NCBI RefSeq assembly: GCF_004216955.1
Contig: NZ_SGXL01000001.1
Span: forward strand, 496,001-560,000
Source of the DNA: Fictibacillus sp. BK138
GTDB taxonomy: Bacteria > Bacillota > Bacilli > Bacillales > Fictibacillaceae
Length of the DNA stretch: 64,000 nt
Direction of reading: 5' to 3'
Positions 30,852 through 41,429 of the stretch are shown here, one piece after another. Numbering within the stretch: the first letter of the stretch is position 1; each line of letters begins with the position of its first letter. The position numbers and the translations under genes are program-made. The notes under the pieces were generated by a model that saw only the letters and a list, made by a program, of their open reading frames with translations, had not been told where the DNA came from and did no database searches.

Positions 30852-33236
30852 ATGATTCAGATTAAAAATGAGAAAGTGATCGTGGACGGCAAAGAAGCTC
30901 TTTTGTTCGGCGGAGAACTTCACTATTTCCGTGTTCCTGCAAAAGATTGGCGAACCAGAATCCGCCAGGTGAAAGAAGCCGGAGCGAACATGATCAGCAC
31001 GTATGTACCATGGATCTTTCATGAATATGAAGAAGGTACGATCGACTTAACGGGTGAGACACGTCCTGAACGAGATCTAGCAACATTTCTTCAACTCGTA
31101 AAAGAAGAAGGCATGTTTTGTCTTGTTCGTCCAGGTCCTTATGTCATGGCGGAGATTGTGGATCACGGTGTTCCCACATGGTTCATCGATACTTATCCTG
31201 AAGCGGTGGCGAAGACGAACGAAGGAAAACAGCATCCGACACGAGTCGTAAGCTACAGCCATCCCGTTTTTCTTGAAAAAGTGGAGATCTGGTATGAAAA
31301 AGTTTGTTCAGTCATCAAACCATTCCTTGCAACAAATGGCGGATCGGTCATTCTTTTTCAGCTCGATAACGAAGTGGGCATGTTCCATTGGGTGACGAAT
31401 CAGCCGGACTTTAACGATTCGACGCTCAAAGAATTTACAGAACATCTAACAAATAAATACACGCAGCAAGAATTTGAACATACATTCCGCGTTCCTTACG
31501 CGGATATCAGCAGCTTCGCACAAGTAAAGATTCAGAAACCCGAACCGATCTACTCTCATGCTTTGCGAAACGAATTTGGGTTGTTCCTCCGGGAGCACTA
31601 CCGAAGATTCATCGAGTACTTAAAGCAATCTGCAGAAGAAAAGGGAATCGACGTACCGTTCGTCGTGAACATCCACGGATTCCATACGATCGACCTTACG
31701 AAACGGGGAACGATGTATCCGATCGGGATCTCACAGCTGTTAGAAACGGCGAAGATTGAAAACGTCCTCATGGCTGGAGATTATTATATCGGCAACATTG
31801 AGTACGACAACTACACAGATATCGTGCTCGCAAACGCGTTTACAAAAGCGATTCAATGGAACGAACAGCCGCTGTTCTCAGCAGAGTTCCAGGGTGGATG
31901 TCTCAGCGATAAACCGAGACTTCAGCCGCCGACGTACGATCTGACAACCAGATTGTGTGTTGCGGACGGAATGAACGGTGTGAACTATTACATGTTCGCC
32001 GCCGGAGAAAACTATGAAAATATCGGTTTGCACGGAAAACGCCATGACTGGCAGGCGCCACTAACCGCGGATGGAAAAAAGGCCCCGCACTATAGTGTGA
32101 TCCAGCATATCGGGAAGATGCTTCACGTATTCGAGCGTCCGCTTCTCGAGACGAAGCCTGAAGTTGATACTCATTTTGGATTTTATCCGGATTACTACAT
32201 GACCGAGTTTTATGATGAGCATACGAAAAGCATGACCGATCAAATGCACCATGATCGCGATGCCTATTTGTACAACGGGATCGCTAAGTCGCTCAGAGTG
32301 AACAACATCATCTATGACGCTGTCAATCTATTGGACTCAGAAGAACTCGATCCTATAAAACTTCCGACACTCTGGATGTTCGCGACAGAGTGGATGGACG
32401 AGCACATTCAACAGAAGCTCGTAAACTATCTCCAAAATGGCGGAAAGCTGATCCTGTTCCCGACCATTCCGATAAAAACGATGAAAAACGTACCATGTAC
32501 GATTTTGAAAGATTATATCGGCGTCACGGTTAAAGGACATAAAAGCCATGGGTTCGCTAAGATCGGTGAGATGGACAATATACCTGTTCAAAGGCAGGAG
32601 TTGTACGACATTGAAAGTGGCGCATTTGCGTGGGCAGAGGACGATAACCAGAGCGTGATCGCTTTTGAGAAACCGCTTGGTAAAGGAAAGCTTGTCATGT
32701 TTGGCATCGGTATGGATCACAATTTTTACTATCAGAACGATACGATTGTGCATCTTGCAAAAAGAGCAGGGATCGAGAGCAGGTTCCAGCTGGAAGAAGA
32801 GCTTGATATCACGGTCCGCACTCATCCGGAAACAGGCAGCTTCATCTTTATTCAAAACTTTGATGAATTCAAAAAGAAGACGGCCATTCATTACAAAGGC
32901 GAGCCGCTTTTTGCCGGCAAAGAACTCGTCATTCCGCAAAGAATGGGTCTCATGCTGCCGGTGGACGTACCACTTACAGATGACCTGACTATCACATATG
33001 GAACAGGTGAGATCTACAACACCGAGCATGATCAGAACAAGCTTCAGCTAGCGATCAAAATCACTCAGCCTGAAGAAGAGTTCGTTTTCACGTCAAGTAA
33101 ATGGATTCCGTCTGAAAACGAAAACGTTCTCGTTCACAAACTGACGGAGAACCAGTACAAAGTGGTGATTCGTTCGAGAGACGAATCCGAAAGCATTCTT
33201 TTTAATCCTGTGGCAGTAAAGGCTTCAAATCTATAA
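30852..33236 (+). CDS. GH35-like glycoside hydrolase (beta-galactosidase family), cytoplasmic
   Basis: A 794-residue GH35-type enzyme. Family sequence is clear: 'FGGELHYFRVPAKDWRTRI' at residue 19, 'ISTYVPWIFHEYE' near 51, 'VRPGPYVMAEI' near 92. Acid/base E174 lies in 'FQLDNEVG', where classical GH35 has QxENE; nucleophile E345 lies in 'FSAEFQGG'. The C-terminal ~300 residues are beta-rich. No signal peptide, so it acts on imported oligosaccharide. The ATG follows AGAGGTG. It is first in a ~14.7-kb operon and has a paralogue at 47172. Substrate is open: beta-galactoside by family, but the GH144-like and GH3 neighbours favour a glucan. Confidence 0.82.
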   Translation: MIQIKNEKVIVDGKEALLFGGELHYFRVPAKDWRTRIRQVKEAGANMISTYVPWIFHEYEEGTIDLTGETRPERDLATFLQLVKEEGMFCLVRPGPYVMAEIVDHGVPTWFIDTYPEAVAKTNEGKQHPTRVVSYSHPVFLEKVEIWYEKVCSVIKPFLATNGGSVILFQLDNEVGMFHWVTNQPDFNDSTLKEFTEHLTNKYTQQEFEHTFRVPYADISSFAQVKIQKPEPIYSHALRNEFGLFLREHYRRFIEYLKQSAEEKGIDVPFVVNIHGFHTIDLTKRGTMYPIGISQLLETAKIENVLMAGDYYIGNIEYDNYTDIVLANAFTKAIQWNEQPLFSAEFQGGCLSDKPRLQPPTYDLTTRLCVADGMNGVNYYMFAAGENYENIGLHGKRHDWQAPLTADGKKAPHYSVIQHIGKMLHVFERPLLETKPEVDTHFGFYPDYYMTEFYDEHTKSMTDQMHHDRDAYLYNGIAKSLRVNNIIYDAVNLLDSEELDPIKLPTLWMFATEWMDEHIQQKLVNYLQNGGKLILFPTIPIKTMKNVPCTILKDYIGVTVKGHKSHGFAKIGEMDNIPVQRQELYDIESGAFAWAEDDNQSVIAFEKPLGKGKLVMFGIGMDHNFYYQNDTIVHLAKRAGIESRFQLEEELDITVRTHPETGSFIFIQNFDEFKKKTAIHYKGEPLFAGKELVIPQRMGLMLPVDVPLTDDLTITYGTGEIYNTEHDQNKLQLAIKITQPEEEFVFTSSKWIPSENENVLVHKLTENQYKVVIRSRDESESILFNPVAVKASNL

Positions 33237-33261
33237 ATCTAGTACATTGGAGGGTTTTTTT

Positions 33262-34626
33262 ATGAAAAAGGTTTTCTCACTAATCGCTATCTTGGCGCTT
33301 GTGTTCTCAATGGCTGCCTGCAGCTCAGATGAAAAGGCTAGCACCGATGAGAAAAAAGAAGATGTGACCATTTCTTATGCAAGCTGGTCACTTGGTACAG
33401 AAAAAGAACAAAACCTTGAGCGTCTTATGATTAAGGCATTCGAAAAGAAATATCCAAACATTAAGGTAAAGATCGATGAATCAATCAGCACAACAGACTG
33501 GAACGGCACATTAGCTGCAGCGGCAAGTGCTGGCAAGATGCCTGATGTTTTTGCTTTACCGCAAATTCCATCTTCTTTATCCAACGATTGGCTGATGGAT
33601 CTTACGAAAATGACGGAAAAAGACAAAGACTTTGCAAACATTCCAGAAGCAGTTCGTGATTCTGCAACTTACAACGAAAAAGTGTATGCGATTCCATTCG
33701 CTCAGCATTTCTTAGGCTATTTAGTAAATAAGGATCTTTTTAACGAAGCAAACCTGGATTATCCAGAGTTCGGTTTTTCGGTTGAAGAATACACAAAAGC
33801 GATTAAAGAAGTAACAAACATCTCAAAAGGTGTTGCTGGAACAAACCATGCTTTCTCAGTAGCAGACTGGTATCCGGCTGCTGTTAACCCTGATATGGGC
33901 TGGTACACATTGAACGATGGTCAATATTCACTTGATTCAAAAGAGTTTATTGCAGGTGCAAATCTTGCAAAAGAAATCACAACGAACAACTATGCATACG
34001 AATCTCTTCCTGATGATCTAAAAGCAAACTTTAAAGGCGAAAATCCTGAGGAAGTTTGGATGAACGGCCAGGTTGCTGTGAAATGGGACGGCACTTGGGG
34101 TATTCCGGCACTCATCGAAAAAGGACAGTTTGAATTTGATTATATCGGACTTCCTGGTGGGAGAACGGGCGTAACGAACGACTTTGTTGGTATCTCTAAA
34201 ACAAGTAAACATGCAGAAGAAGCTTTCCTTTTCTCGAAGTGGATGTCATTTGGTAAAGAAGGTTTCATGAAGCGTATGGAGATTGCTCAAAAAGAAGGAA
34301 AAGCTTTAAACACACTTCCTGTTAACGCAGACCCTGAAATCTTAGACGAATACTTTGCGATTAACGAAGTGCCTGGAATCAAGACAGCTTATGACAACTT
34401 AGATAATGCGGTAGTAGAGCCGGTTAAAACGGTACCGGGTTATGTGGATGCACGCTGGGAAGCACCAACTGGAGTGAAAGTAGGAGATGAAGCAAATGCA
34501 AAAGTAGCTTTAATCATGGATAACGTGATCAAAGGCAACTTAAAGATTGAAGATTATGCGAAGCAGCTTGATCAATTAGCAGACCAAAAGAGCAAAGAAG
34601 CACAAGAGGCTTTAAAAGATAAATAA
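33262..34626 (+). CDS. ABC transporter solute-binding lipoprotein
   Basis: A 454-residue family 1 solute-binding protein with signal peptide and lipobox 'SMAAC' (Cys 20). 'ISYASWSLGTEKEQNLERLM' starts the mature domain near residue 41. The ATG at 33262 is behind GGAGGG; the open frame has a TTG five codons upstream inside that site. It is 25 bp from the GH35 gene and 31 bp from the fused binding-protein gene, in one operon. Confidence 0.9.
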   Translation: MKKVFSLIAILALVFSMAACSSDEKASTDEKKEDVTISYASWSLGTEKEQNLERLMIKAFEKKYPNIKVKIDESISTTDWNGTLAAAASAGKMPDVFALPQIPSSLSNDWLMDLTKMTEKDKDFANIPEAVRDSATYNEKVYAIPFAQHFLGYLVNKDLFNEANLDYPEFGFSVEEYTKAIKEVTNISKGVAGTNHAFSVADWYPAAVNPDMGWYTLNDGQYSLDSKEFIAGANLAKEITTNNYAYESLPDDLKANFKGENPEEVWMNGQVAVKWDGTWGIPALIEKGQFEFDYIGLPGGRTGVTNDFVGISKTSKHAEEAFLFSKWMSFGKEGFMKRMEIAQKEGKALNTLPVNADPEILDEYFAINEVPGIKTAYDNLDNAVVEPVKTVPGYVDARWEAPTGVKVGDEANAKVALIMDNVIKGNLKIEDYAKQLDQLADQKSKEAQEALKDK

Positions 34627-34657
34627 GAAGCCGGAATTTTAAGGGGAGGTTGATAGT

Positions 34658-37618
34658 ATGAGGTTTAAAAGATTTCTTTGGTTAGGTTTAATGCTGTGCT
34701 TGATCTTTCCACAACATTTTGTAAATGCTGAAACGAACAGTAATGATAAACCTGCCGAACAAGTCGTGGAGGAAAACTATCATACCGTCCTTGAAAACTG
34801 GAAGAAAGAAGGAAAGAAGGACGCTTCAACGTTTGAAGCGTCCGTATCTCCTTCAAACTTTCAAACAGCAGATGAAAAAAACTTGCTGCCGATTGAGAAA
34901 AGCAAAGGATACAAAGATCGTGTTTTCTATTGGCATAACCAGGCATCCGTATCTTACGAGGTTGATGTAAAAGAAGCGGGGCTTTATGAACTATCTTTTG
35001 ATTATTACCCGCTGAGCAACGAGGTTGTTCCAATAGAGGGCGCTATTCAAGTGAACGGCAAATATTCATTTTACGAGAGTAGAAGAATTGTTTTTCCGGC
35101 TAACTGGAAGAATGCAAAACAAACCTTCGAGAAAGACCGGTTTGGAAATGACATGATCCCAAAGCAAAAACGGATCGAGGAGTGGAGCCGGATCACCGCA
35201 GAAGATGCGAGCCAGCTGCAAGCCGAACCGTTAAAATACGAGCTGCAAAAAGGAAAAAATACGATTACTTTAACGAACTTATCGGGTGAAATGCTTCTAG
35301 GGAACGCGTACGTGACATCACCTGGCAAACTGCCAAGCTATAAAGAGTATGTAAAAAAACATGGCAGTAAGAAGCTCGTTGACGATGTACTGATCACACG
35401 GGAAGCAGAAAAGAACTACGAAAAGAACAGCTCGTACATACGGCCGTTTGCTGCAAATGATACATCGGCTGTTCCGAGCAGTCCGAAGAAACTTCTCTTA
35501 AACACGCTTGGCGGTGAATCTTGGACAAAGTCCGGACAGACCGTTAACTGGAAAGTAAACGCGAAGAAAGATGGCTTTTACAAGCTGACGTTTAAAGTTC
35601 TGCAGAACAAAGAAACGACCGGACCTGTTTTTCGAAAACTATTGATCGATGGAGAAGTTCCTTTCTCTGAGGCAGCACTGATCACATTTGATTTTAATAA
35701 AAACTGGTCGAATGTAACGCTTGAAGATAAAAACGGGAAGGCCTTTTTATTTTACCTTTCTAAAGGTGAGCATGAGATCGGATTAGAAGCTGACGCTTCG
35801 CCCGTTGAGCCCGTCCTTCATACGACGAACAACATCATGAGGGAGATGGAAGAGCTTACGCTTGAGATCAGAAAACTGACTGGAAACCAAACGGATACAG
35901 CCCGTGGCTGGAAGATCAGTGAATATATACCGGGTATCGATAAAAAGCTTGCCGGCTGGGCGGATGAGCTTGAAAGAGAACTGAAATACTTACGCACATT
36001 GGACAATTCTGATGAAGATTCAAAAGACATGGTCTCATTAAAAATGGCCGTACAAAAGCTTAGAAGTTTAAGCGATGAACCAGACGAGATCCCGAGCAGG
36101 CTGACGGAACTTTCAGAAGGTTCATCATCAGCCGCACAGCTGTTGGGGAACATGCTCGTTACGCTTCCGAAACAGCCGTTAACGGTCGACCGTTTCTACG
36201 TACACGGTGATCAAAAGGAAGTGCCTGATGCAGAAGCAGGCTTTTGGGAAAAACTATTCGATTCCATCCAGCGATTCTTCTTATCGTTCTTCTCGGAGAA
36301 CTATTCTGCGAGTGAAGCAGAAGAGGATACGTTAGAAGTATGGGTGAACAGGCCGCGTCAATACGTGGAGCTATTGCAAAACTTATCGGATCAGAACTTT
36401 ACACCGGAGACTGGAATCAAAGTTAAATTCTCGATCATGCCGGAAGAGCAGAAGCTTATTTTAGCGAATGCTTCCAACAAGCAGCCGGATATCGCGCTCG
36501 GCATCAGTTCTTGGTTGCCATATGAGTTGTCTATCCGTGGTGCAGCAGTTGATCTTCATCAGTTTGACGATTTTGAGGCGTTCAGCAAACAGTTCTCACC
36601 AGGCGCATTTTTACCGCTTATGATCGGTGATTCTGTCTATGCGATGCCAGAAACACAAGACTTCTTCGTTCAATTTTATAGAAAAGATATTATGCAGGCG
36701 CTAGGTTTGCCGGTTCCGGATACCTGGGATGACGTGAAGGGCATCTTGCCAGAACTTCAGCGTTACGGGATGAACTATTATACTCACATCGCAGGTGCTA
36801 CTGGTTTCAAACCGTTTCAGGCAACGGCTCCTTTCGTTTATCAGTTCGATGGTGATCTGTACGGAAAAAATGGCATGAAAACGGCGATCGGATCTGAAGA
36901 ATCTTTAAAAGGAATCCAATTCATGGCGGAATTGAACACAATCTACAGCTTACCGCTGCAAGTGCCAAACTTTTATAACCATTTCCGTTACTCAACGCTT
37001 CCGATTGGGACGGCAAACTTTACTACGTACACTCAGCTGACAGCTGCTGCTCCTGAAATCGCAGGATGGTGGGATATCTCTCCACATCCAGGTGTGAAAA
37101 AGGAAGATGGAACAGTCGAACGATGGGCAACCGGTTCTGGACAGTCTGCGATGATCTTTAAAGGAACAAAGAGCAAGGAAGATTCGTGGGAGCTCTTAAA
37201 ATGGTGGCTGTCTACGGATACACAGACCGAGTTCGCGACAAATCTGCAGATGCTGTACGGACCAGAATATATGTGGAACACGTCCAACCTTGAAGCCTTT
37301 AAGAACCTTCCTTGGCCGGAAGAGCATAAGAAAACGATCCTTAAACAATGGGAGTATCTATACGAAGTTCCGAAGAATCCAGGTTCCTATATGATCGAGC
37401 GTGAGCTTTCTAACATCTGGAACCGCATTGTATTCGACGGGGTGAACCCAAGGTCGGCAGTCGATGATTCCGTCGTTGCGATCGACCGGGAGATCAAAAG
37501 AAAAATGGAAGAGTTCGGGTATGTAAAGGACGGCAAGATGGTCAAGCCGTATCCGATTCCTACGATCGAACAAGTGAAAAGTTGGGCAGGGGATGAGAAT
37601 GAAAACAAAAACAACTAA
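34658..37618 (+). CDS. large exported fusion: two carbohydrate-binding-like domains plus solute-binding domain
   Basis: A 986-residue protein, about twice the size of a normal binding protein. Signal peptide 1-24 ('FPQHFVNAE') lacks a lipobox Cys. Residues ~90-225 and ~290-400 are two similar beta-sandwich regions ('[20 protein letters not shown]' and '[20 protein letters not shown]'), like galactose-binding or CBM folds. Residues 400-550 are helical. From ~556 ('[20 protein letters not shown]') to ~970 it is a family 1 solute-binding domain ('[19 protein letters not shown]'). How it stays at the cell surface is unclear. It overlaps the next permease gene by 26 bases. Such fusions are known in Paenibacillus-type glycan loci; no role is established. 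Confidence 0.78.
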   Translation: MRFKRFLWLGLMLCLIFPQHFVNAETNSNDKPAEQVVEENYHTVLENWKKEGKKDASTFEASVSPSNFQTADEKNLLPIEKSKGYKDRVFYWHNQASVSYEVDVKEAGLYELSFDYYPLSNEVVPIEGAIQVNGKYSFYESRRIVFPANWKNAKQTFEKDRFGNDMIPKQKRIEEWSRITAEDASQLQAEPLKYELQKGKNTITLTNLSGEMLLGNAYVTSPGKLPSYKEYVKKHGSKKLVDDVLITREAEKNYEKNSSYIRPFAANDTSAVPSSPKKLLLNTLGGESWTKSGQTVNWKVNAKKDGFYKLTFKVLQNKETTGPVFRKLLIDGEVPFSEAALITFDFNKNWSNVTLEDKNGKAFLFYLSKGEHEIGLEADASPVEPVLHTTNNIMREMEELTLEIRKLTGNQTDTARGWKISEYIPGIDKKLAGWADELERELKYLRTLDNSDEDSKDMVSLKMAVQKLRSLSDEPDEIPSRLTELSEGSSSAAQLLGNMLVTLPKQPLTVDRFYVHGDQKEVPDAEAGFWEKLFDSIQRFFLSFFSENYSASEAEEDTLEVWVNRPRQYVELLQNLSDQNFTPETGIKVKFSIMPEEQKLILANASNKQPDIALGISSWLPYELSIRGAAVDLHQFDDFEAFSKQFSPGAFLPLMIGDSVYAMPETQDFFVQFYRKDIMQALGLPVPDTWDDVKGILPELQRYGMNYYTHIAGATGFKPFQATAPFVYQFDGDLYGKNGMKTAIGSEESLKGIQFMAELNTIYSLPLQVPNFYNHFRYSTLPIGTANFTTYTQLTAAAPEIAGWWDISPHPGVKKEDGTVERWATGSGQSAMIFKGTKSKEDSWELLKWWLSTDTQTEFATNLQMLYGPEYMWNTSNLEAFKNLPWPEEHKKTILKQWEYLYEVPKNPGSYMIERELSNIWNRIVFDGVNPRSAVDDSVVAIDREIKRKMEEFGYVKDGKMVKPYPIPTIEQVKSWAGDENENKNN

Positions 37619-38495
37619 ACGAGACCACTCACATTGGATGTTCCTTGCACCGTACATCGTCCTGTTTACAACATTTATCATCATACCCGTTGGGGCGGCT
37701 ATCCTATTGTCATTCACGTATTTTAACGCGATCGAGACCCCAACATTTATCGGGTTGAGCAACTACGTTGGTCTGATCACGCAAGATGAAGTGTTCATGC
37801 AGAAAGTCTTGCCGAACACGTTAACGTTTGCCCTTATCGTTGGACCAGGCGGGTATGTCTTATCGTTCATTCTCGCCTGGGCACTCGCTCAAGTACCGAA
37901 ACGAATGAGGACGATCCTGGCGCTCGTCATCTACTCACCTTCGATGACAGCAGGTGTTGCGATGGCGGTTGTTTGGACGATCATCTTCAGCGGAGATGAA
38001 ACCGGTTATTTGAACAGCTTGCTTCTTACGATGGGTGTTTTGCTGGAGCCGATCCAGTGGCTGCAGTCCCCTGAATATTTAATGAAGATTATGATCTTCG
38101 TAACACTCTGGGGCAGTATGGGAGTAGGATTCCTTGCCATGCTATCTGGCGTTCTCAATATTAACACAGAGATTTATGAAGCAGGTTATATCGATGGGAT
38201 CAACAATCGTTTTCAGGAGATCATCTACATTACGATTCCTTCCATGAAGCCGCAGATGCTGTTCGGCGCTGTTATGGCAGTGGTCGGAACATTTCAGGCT
38301 GGGGCGATCGGTGTTGCCTTGTCGGGAGCGAACCCGACACCGCAATATGCCGGTCAGCTGATGGTGAACCACTTGGAGGACTATGGGTTTATCCGCTACG
38401 AAATGGGATATGCCGCTGCGATCTCCGTTGTTCTTCTCATTGTTGTATATGCGTTCTCAAAAGTAGCCTGGAGGCTGTTTGGAGAAAAGGACTAG
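37593..38495 (+). CDS. sugar ABC transporter permease (MalF-type), pair 1
   Basis: A 300-residue six-helix permease with an EAA-like loop '[20 protein letters not shown]' near residue 192, slightly degenerate. The start is ATG 37593 or 37599, both inside the end of the fusion gene; GGGG lies just upstream. Its partner is the MalG-type gene 20 bp downstream. Confidence 0.9.
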   Translation: MRMKTKTTKRDHSHWMFLAPYIVLFTTFIIIPVGAAILLSFTYFNAIETPTFIGLSNYVGLITQDEVFMQKVLPNTLTFALIVGPGGYVLSFILAWALAQVPKRMRTILALVIYSPSMTAGVAMAVVWTIIFSGDETGYLNSLLLTMGVLLEPIQWLQSPEYLMKIMIFVTLWGSMGVGFLAMLSGVLNINTEIYEAGYIDGINNRFQEIIYITIPSMKPQMLFGAVMAVVGTFQAGAIGVALSGANPTPQYAGQLMVNHLEDYGFIRYEMGYAAAISVVLLIVVYAFSKVAWRLFGEKD

Positions 38496-38514
38496 ACGTT
38501 AGGGAGTGATAAAC

Positions 38515-39393
38515 ATGTCGGCCTTTCAAGGGACAAAGATGAACCCGTCAAAGTTTCATAAAAGCCAATTGAAGTTCCTTGCATTCTTGATTCCATTGGC
38601 TATATTTATGGCTTTGCCGATCGTCTATATATTTTTTCATGCATTTAAACCAATTGATGAATTGTTCGCGTATCCGCCGCGCTTTTTTGTAGACAAGCCA
38701 ACGTTTCAAAACTTTGTGGACCTGTTTACGAAAACGAATGATACGGGAGTACCGATGTCGCGTTTCCTGTTCAACAGTGTTGTCGTTACGCTTATCGTTG
38801 TTGTCCTTACCGTAATCATCAGCACGATGGCAGGCTACGCGCTATCTAAGAAAAATTTCAAGATGAAAAAAGCGATCTTTGAGATCAACACGCTCGCGCT
38901 CATGTTCGTCCCGGCGGCCGTAGCCATTCCGCGCTACCTTTTAATCGACGAACTGGGACTGATCAACACGTTCTTGGTGCATATCCTCCCGCTACTGGCG
39001 ATGCCGATCGGGTTGTTCCTGGTCAAGCAGTTCATCGACCAGATACCGGATGAATTGCTCGAAGCAGCACGGCTTGACGGAGCATCTGATTTTCAGATCT
39101 TCGTACGGATCATCGTTCCGCTCGTAAAGCCGGCTATCGCAACGATTGCGATATTATCGTTCCAGCTCGTTTGGAACAGTATCGAAAGCTCGTCACTCTA
39201 TGTGAACGATGAGGGACTGAAGACATTTTCTTTTTACATGTCGACCTTAACTTCAACGGTGGACGGTAATAATGTAGCAGGACAAGGACTTGCAGCTGCT
39301 GCCTCCTTGATCATGTTCATACCGAATCTCGTTATATTTATCATACTGCAGAGCCAAGTGATGAACACGATGGCCCATTCAGGAATCAAGTAA
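38515..39393 (+). CDS. sugar ABC transporter permease (MalG-type), pair 1
   Basis: A 292-residue six-helix permease with EAA motif '[20 protein letters not shown]' near residue 183. ATG 38515 follows AGGGAGTG; a GTG at 38506 falls inside that site. Confidence 0.9.
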   Translation: MSAFQGTKMNPSKFHKSQLKFLAFLIPLAIFMALPIVYIFFHAFKPIDELFAYPPRFFVDKPTFQNFVDLFTKTNDTGVPMSRFLFNSVVVTLIVVVLTVIISTMAGYALSKKNFKMKKAIFEINTLALMFVPAAVAIPRYLLIDELGLINTFLVHILPLLAMPIGLFLVKQFIDQIPDELLEAARLDGASDFQIFVRIIVPLVKPAIATIAILSFQLVWNSIESSSLYVNDEGLKTFSFYMSTLTSTVDGNNVAGQGLAAAASLIMFIPNLVIFIILQSQVMNTMAHSGIK

Positions 39394-39413
39394 GAAAGTA
39401 GGAGGGGGGAGAA

Positions 39414-41429
39414 ATGAAGCGTACATTACAACTTGCAGCATTATTGGTATTTTTGCTCGTTCCGCTCCAGTCGATCGCTTCTGCTTCTGTCCCTTATAAG
39501 ACAGAGACATTATCGGCGGATGGACAGACGATCGAAACACAGACCGCCTATATGCCGGTAAGCACACTCATGCCGGATGCCGGGATTACGAATCCTGAAG
39601 ATATCTTCTCCGACACAAAAGGAAACCTGTATGTGGCTGATTCAGGCACGAAAACCATTCTTGTAGCTGACAAGAACGGAAACAGAGTCGGGGAGATCGG
39701 AAAAGGCATTTTAAAATCACCGACTGGCGTCTATGTGGACGATAAAGAAAAGATCTATGTTGCGGATTATGAAGAAGAGAAGGTCTTCCGCTTTGGTCGT
39801 GATGGAAAAGTAGAAGCGGAATTTGGAAAACCAGATTCTCCGCTTTTCGGTAAAAAATCATCTTTTAAACCGCAAAAAGTGGCCGTCGACAGACGCGGCA
39901 ACATCTATGTGATCAGTGAAGGATCTACGAACGGGATGATTCAGCTCAGCAACGAAGGTTCGTTCCTTGGTTATTACGGGGTTAACAGCACAGAGGCTTC
40001 GTTCGGCTCATTCGTGCAAAAGCTACTAACGTCTGAGAGCAAAAAAGCAAGAATGTTCATGAAAACACCGCCTGCACCGGATAACATTGCGCTTGATGAC
40101 CAGGGACTCGTGTATTCCGTCACAGAAGGAACGACGAACGAGGTTATAAAAAAGCTGAATGTTGCAGGAAAGAACATGCTGTTTGAAGATATTTCAGAAG
40201 AAAAATCACTGCAGGATATCGCGGTTGATGCTGACGGGAACATGTTTGTCGTATCGAGCTCAGGCGAAATCTATGAATATGACAGCTTTGGGAATCTATT
40301 ATTCATCTTTGGAGGGAAAGACGATGGTACGAACCGGCTTGGATTATTTAAACAGCCTACCGGCATCACCATCGATCCTGACGGCAGACTGTATGTGACC
40401 GATAAAGAACGCGGACTGATCCAAGTCTTTGAATCAACGGCCTTTTCGAATCAAGTACATAAAGGAATCGCACTCTTTAAAGAGGGGCGTTATGTACAAA
40501 GTCAAAAGTATTGGGAATCTGTTCTGGAGATGAACTCCTCTTTCGGACTGGCGCATTCCGCTATGGGCTCTGCCTACTATAAACAGCAAGACTATGAAAA
40601 AGCATTAGAAGAATACAAGTTTGCTAACGATGTGTACGGTTATTCCGATTCATTCTGGGAAGTCCGCCATGCGTGGATGCAGGAAAATCTGGAGACTGTA
40701 TTGTTTATCGTAATCATCCTGATCGTCCTATTCTATGTCTTGAAGGCTGTTGATAAAAGAAATGGCATCCTCGACAAGCCGCGCAGCAGTTTGAGAGCCG
40801 TGAAAAAACAGAAACTGATCGGGGAACTGCTCTTTCTGTTTCAATTCTTCAGACATCCGATCGACAGCTTCTATTATTTGAAACGCAAGAACTATGCATC
40901 GGTGGTATCAGCAACCATCCTTTATATAGTCCTGATCGCTGAATATATTTACAGCCGGTTTTACACCGGATTCATCTACAACACGGTTGGAACGGAAGCA
41001 ACTTTGCTCGGAGAACTTCTGCTCCTTGTCGTTCCTCTCAGTCTTTTTATTATCGTAAACTATCTAGTCAGTACGATTAATGACGGAGAAGGAAGATTTA
41101 AGGATATCTATATCGGAACCATCTATTCGCTGGCACCGTTCCTTGTGTTCAGTATACCGATCACGCTTCTGTCAAACGTTCTCACGTACAACGAAGCGTT
41201 TGTGTATGTGTTCTCGATTCGCATCATTTACGCATGGTGCCTGATCATCCTGTTCATTATGATTAAAGAAATTCACAACTATACATTTTCTGATACAGTA
41301 CGAAACATTTTCGTTACGCTGTTTGGCATGGTGATCATGCTTCTGGTCGTGTTCATCGTATTCGTACTGATCGACCAAGTGTACGATTTCGTTTATTCCA
41401 TCATAAAGGAGGCTGTTTTACGTGTATAA
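39414..41429 (+). CDS. membrane protein with NHL propeller, TPR and YIP1-like domain
   Basis: A 671-residue protein. Signal peptide 1-26 ('SIASASVPY'). Six NHL-type repeats span ~45-345, e.g. 'DIFSDTKGNLYVADSGTK', 'GVYVDDKEKIYVADYEEEK' and 'GITIDPDGRLYVTDKERG'. TPR-like helices follow (350-420, 'ALEEYKFANDVYGYSD'), then one membrane helix (~428-446) and a C-terminal bundle of about five helices (480-665) like YIP1. The propeller should face outside. Function unknown; sensing or scaffolding of the transporter is my inference. The ATG follows GGAGGGGGG. It overlaps the DUF5696-like gene by 8 bases. Confidence 0.78.
   Translation: MKRTLQLAALLVFLLVPLQSIASASVPYKTETLSADGQTIETQTAYMPVSTLMPDAGITNPEDIFSDTKGNLYVADSGTKTILVADKNGNRVGEIGKGILKSPTGVYVDDKEKIYVADYEEEKVFRFGRDGKVEAEFGKPDSPLFGKKSSFKPQKVAVDRRGNIYVISEGSTNGMIQLSNEGSFLGYYGVNSTEASFGSFVQKLLTSESKKARMFMKTPPAPDNIALDDQGLVYSVTEGTTNEVIKKLNVAGKNMLFEDISEEKSLQDIAVDADGNMFVVSSSGEIYEYDSFGNLLFIFGGKDDGTNRLGLFKQPTGITIDPDGRLYVTDKERGLIQVFESTAFSNQVHKGIALFKEGRYVQSQKYWESVLEMNSSFGLAHSAMGSAYYKQQDYEKALEEYKFANDVYGYSDSFWEVRHAWMQENLETVLFIVIILIVLFYVLKAVDKRNGILDKPRSSLRAVKKQKLIGELLFLFQFFRHPIDSFYYLKRKNYASVVSATILYIVLIAEYIYSRFYTGFIYNTVGTEATLLGELLLLVVPLSLFIIVNYLVSTINDGEGRFKDIYIGTIYSLAPFLVFSIPITLLSNVLTYNEAFVYVFSIRIIYAWCLIILFIMIKEIHNYTFSDTVRNIFVTLFGMVIMLLVVFIVFVLIDQVYDFVYSIIKEAVLRV

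Noticed and set aside
32337-33029. 230-residue minus-strand ORF
   Set aside because: Antisense to the GH35-like gene with no start signal; the plus-strand protein is a clear family member.
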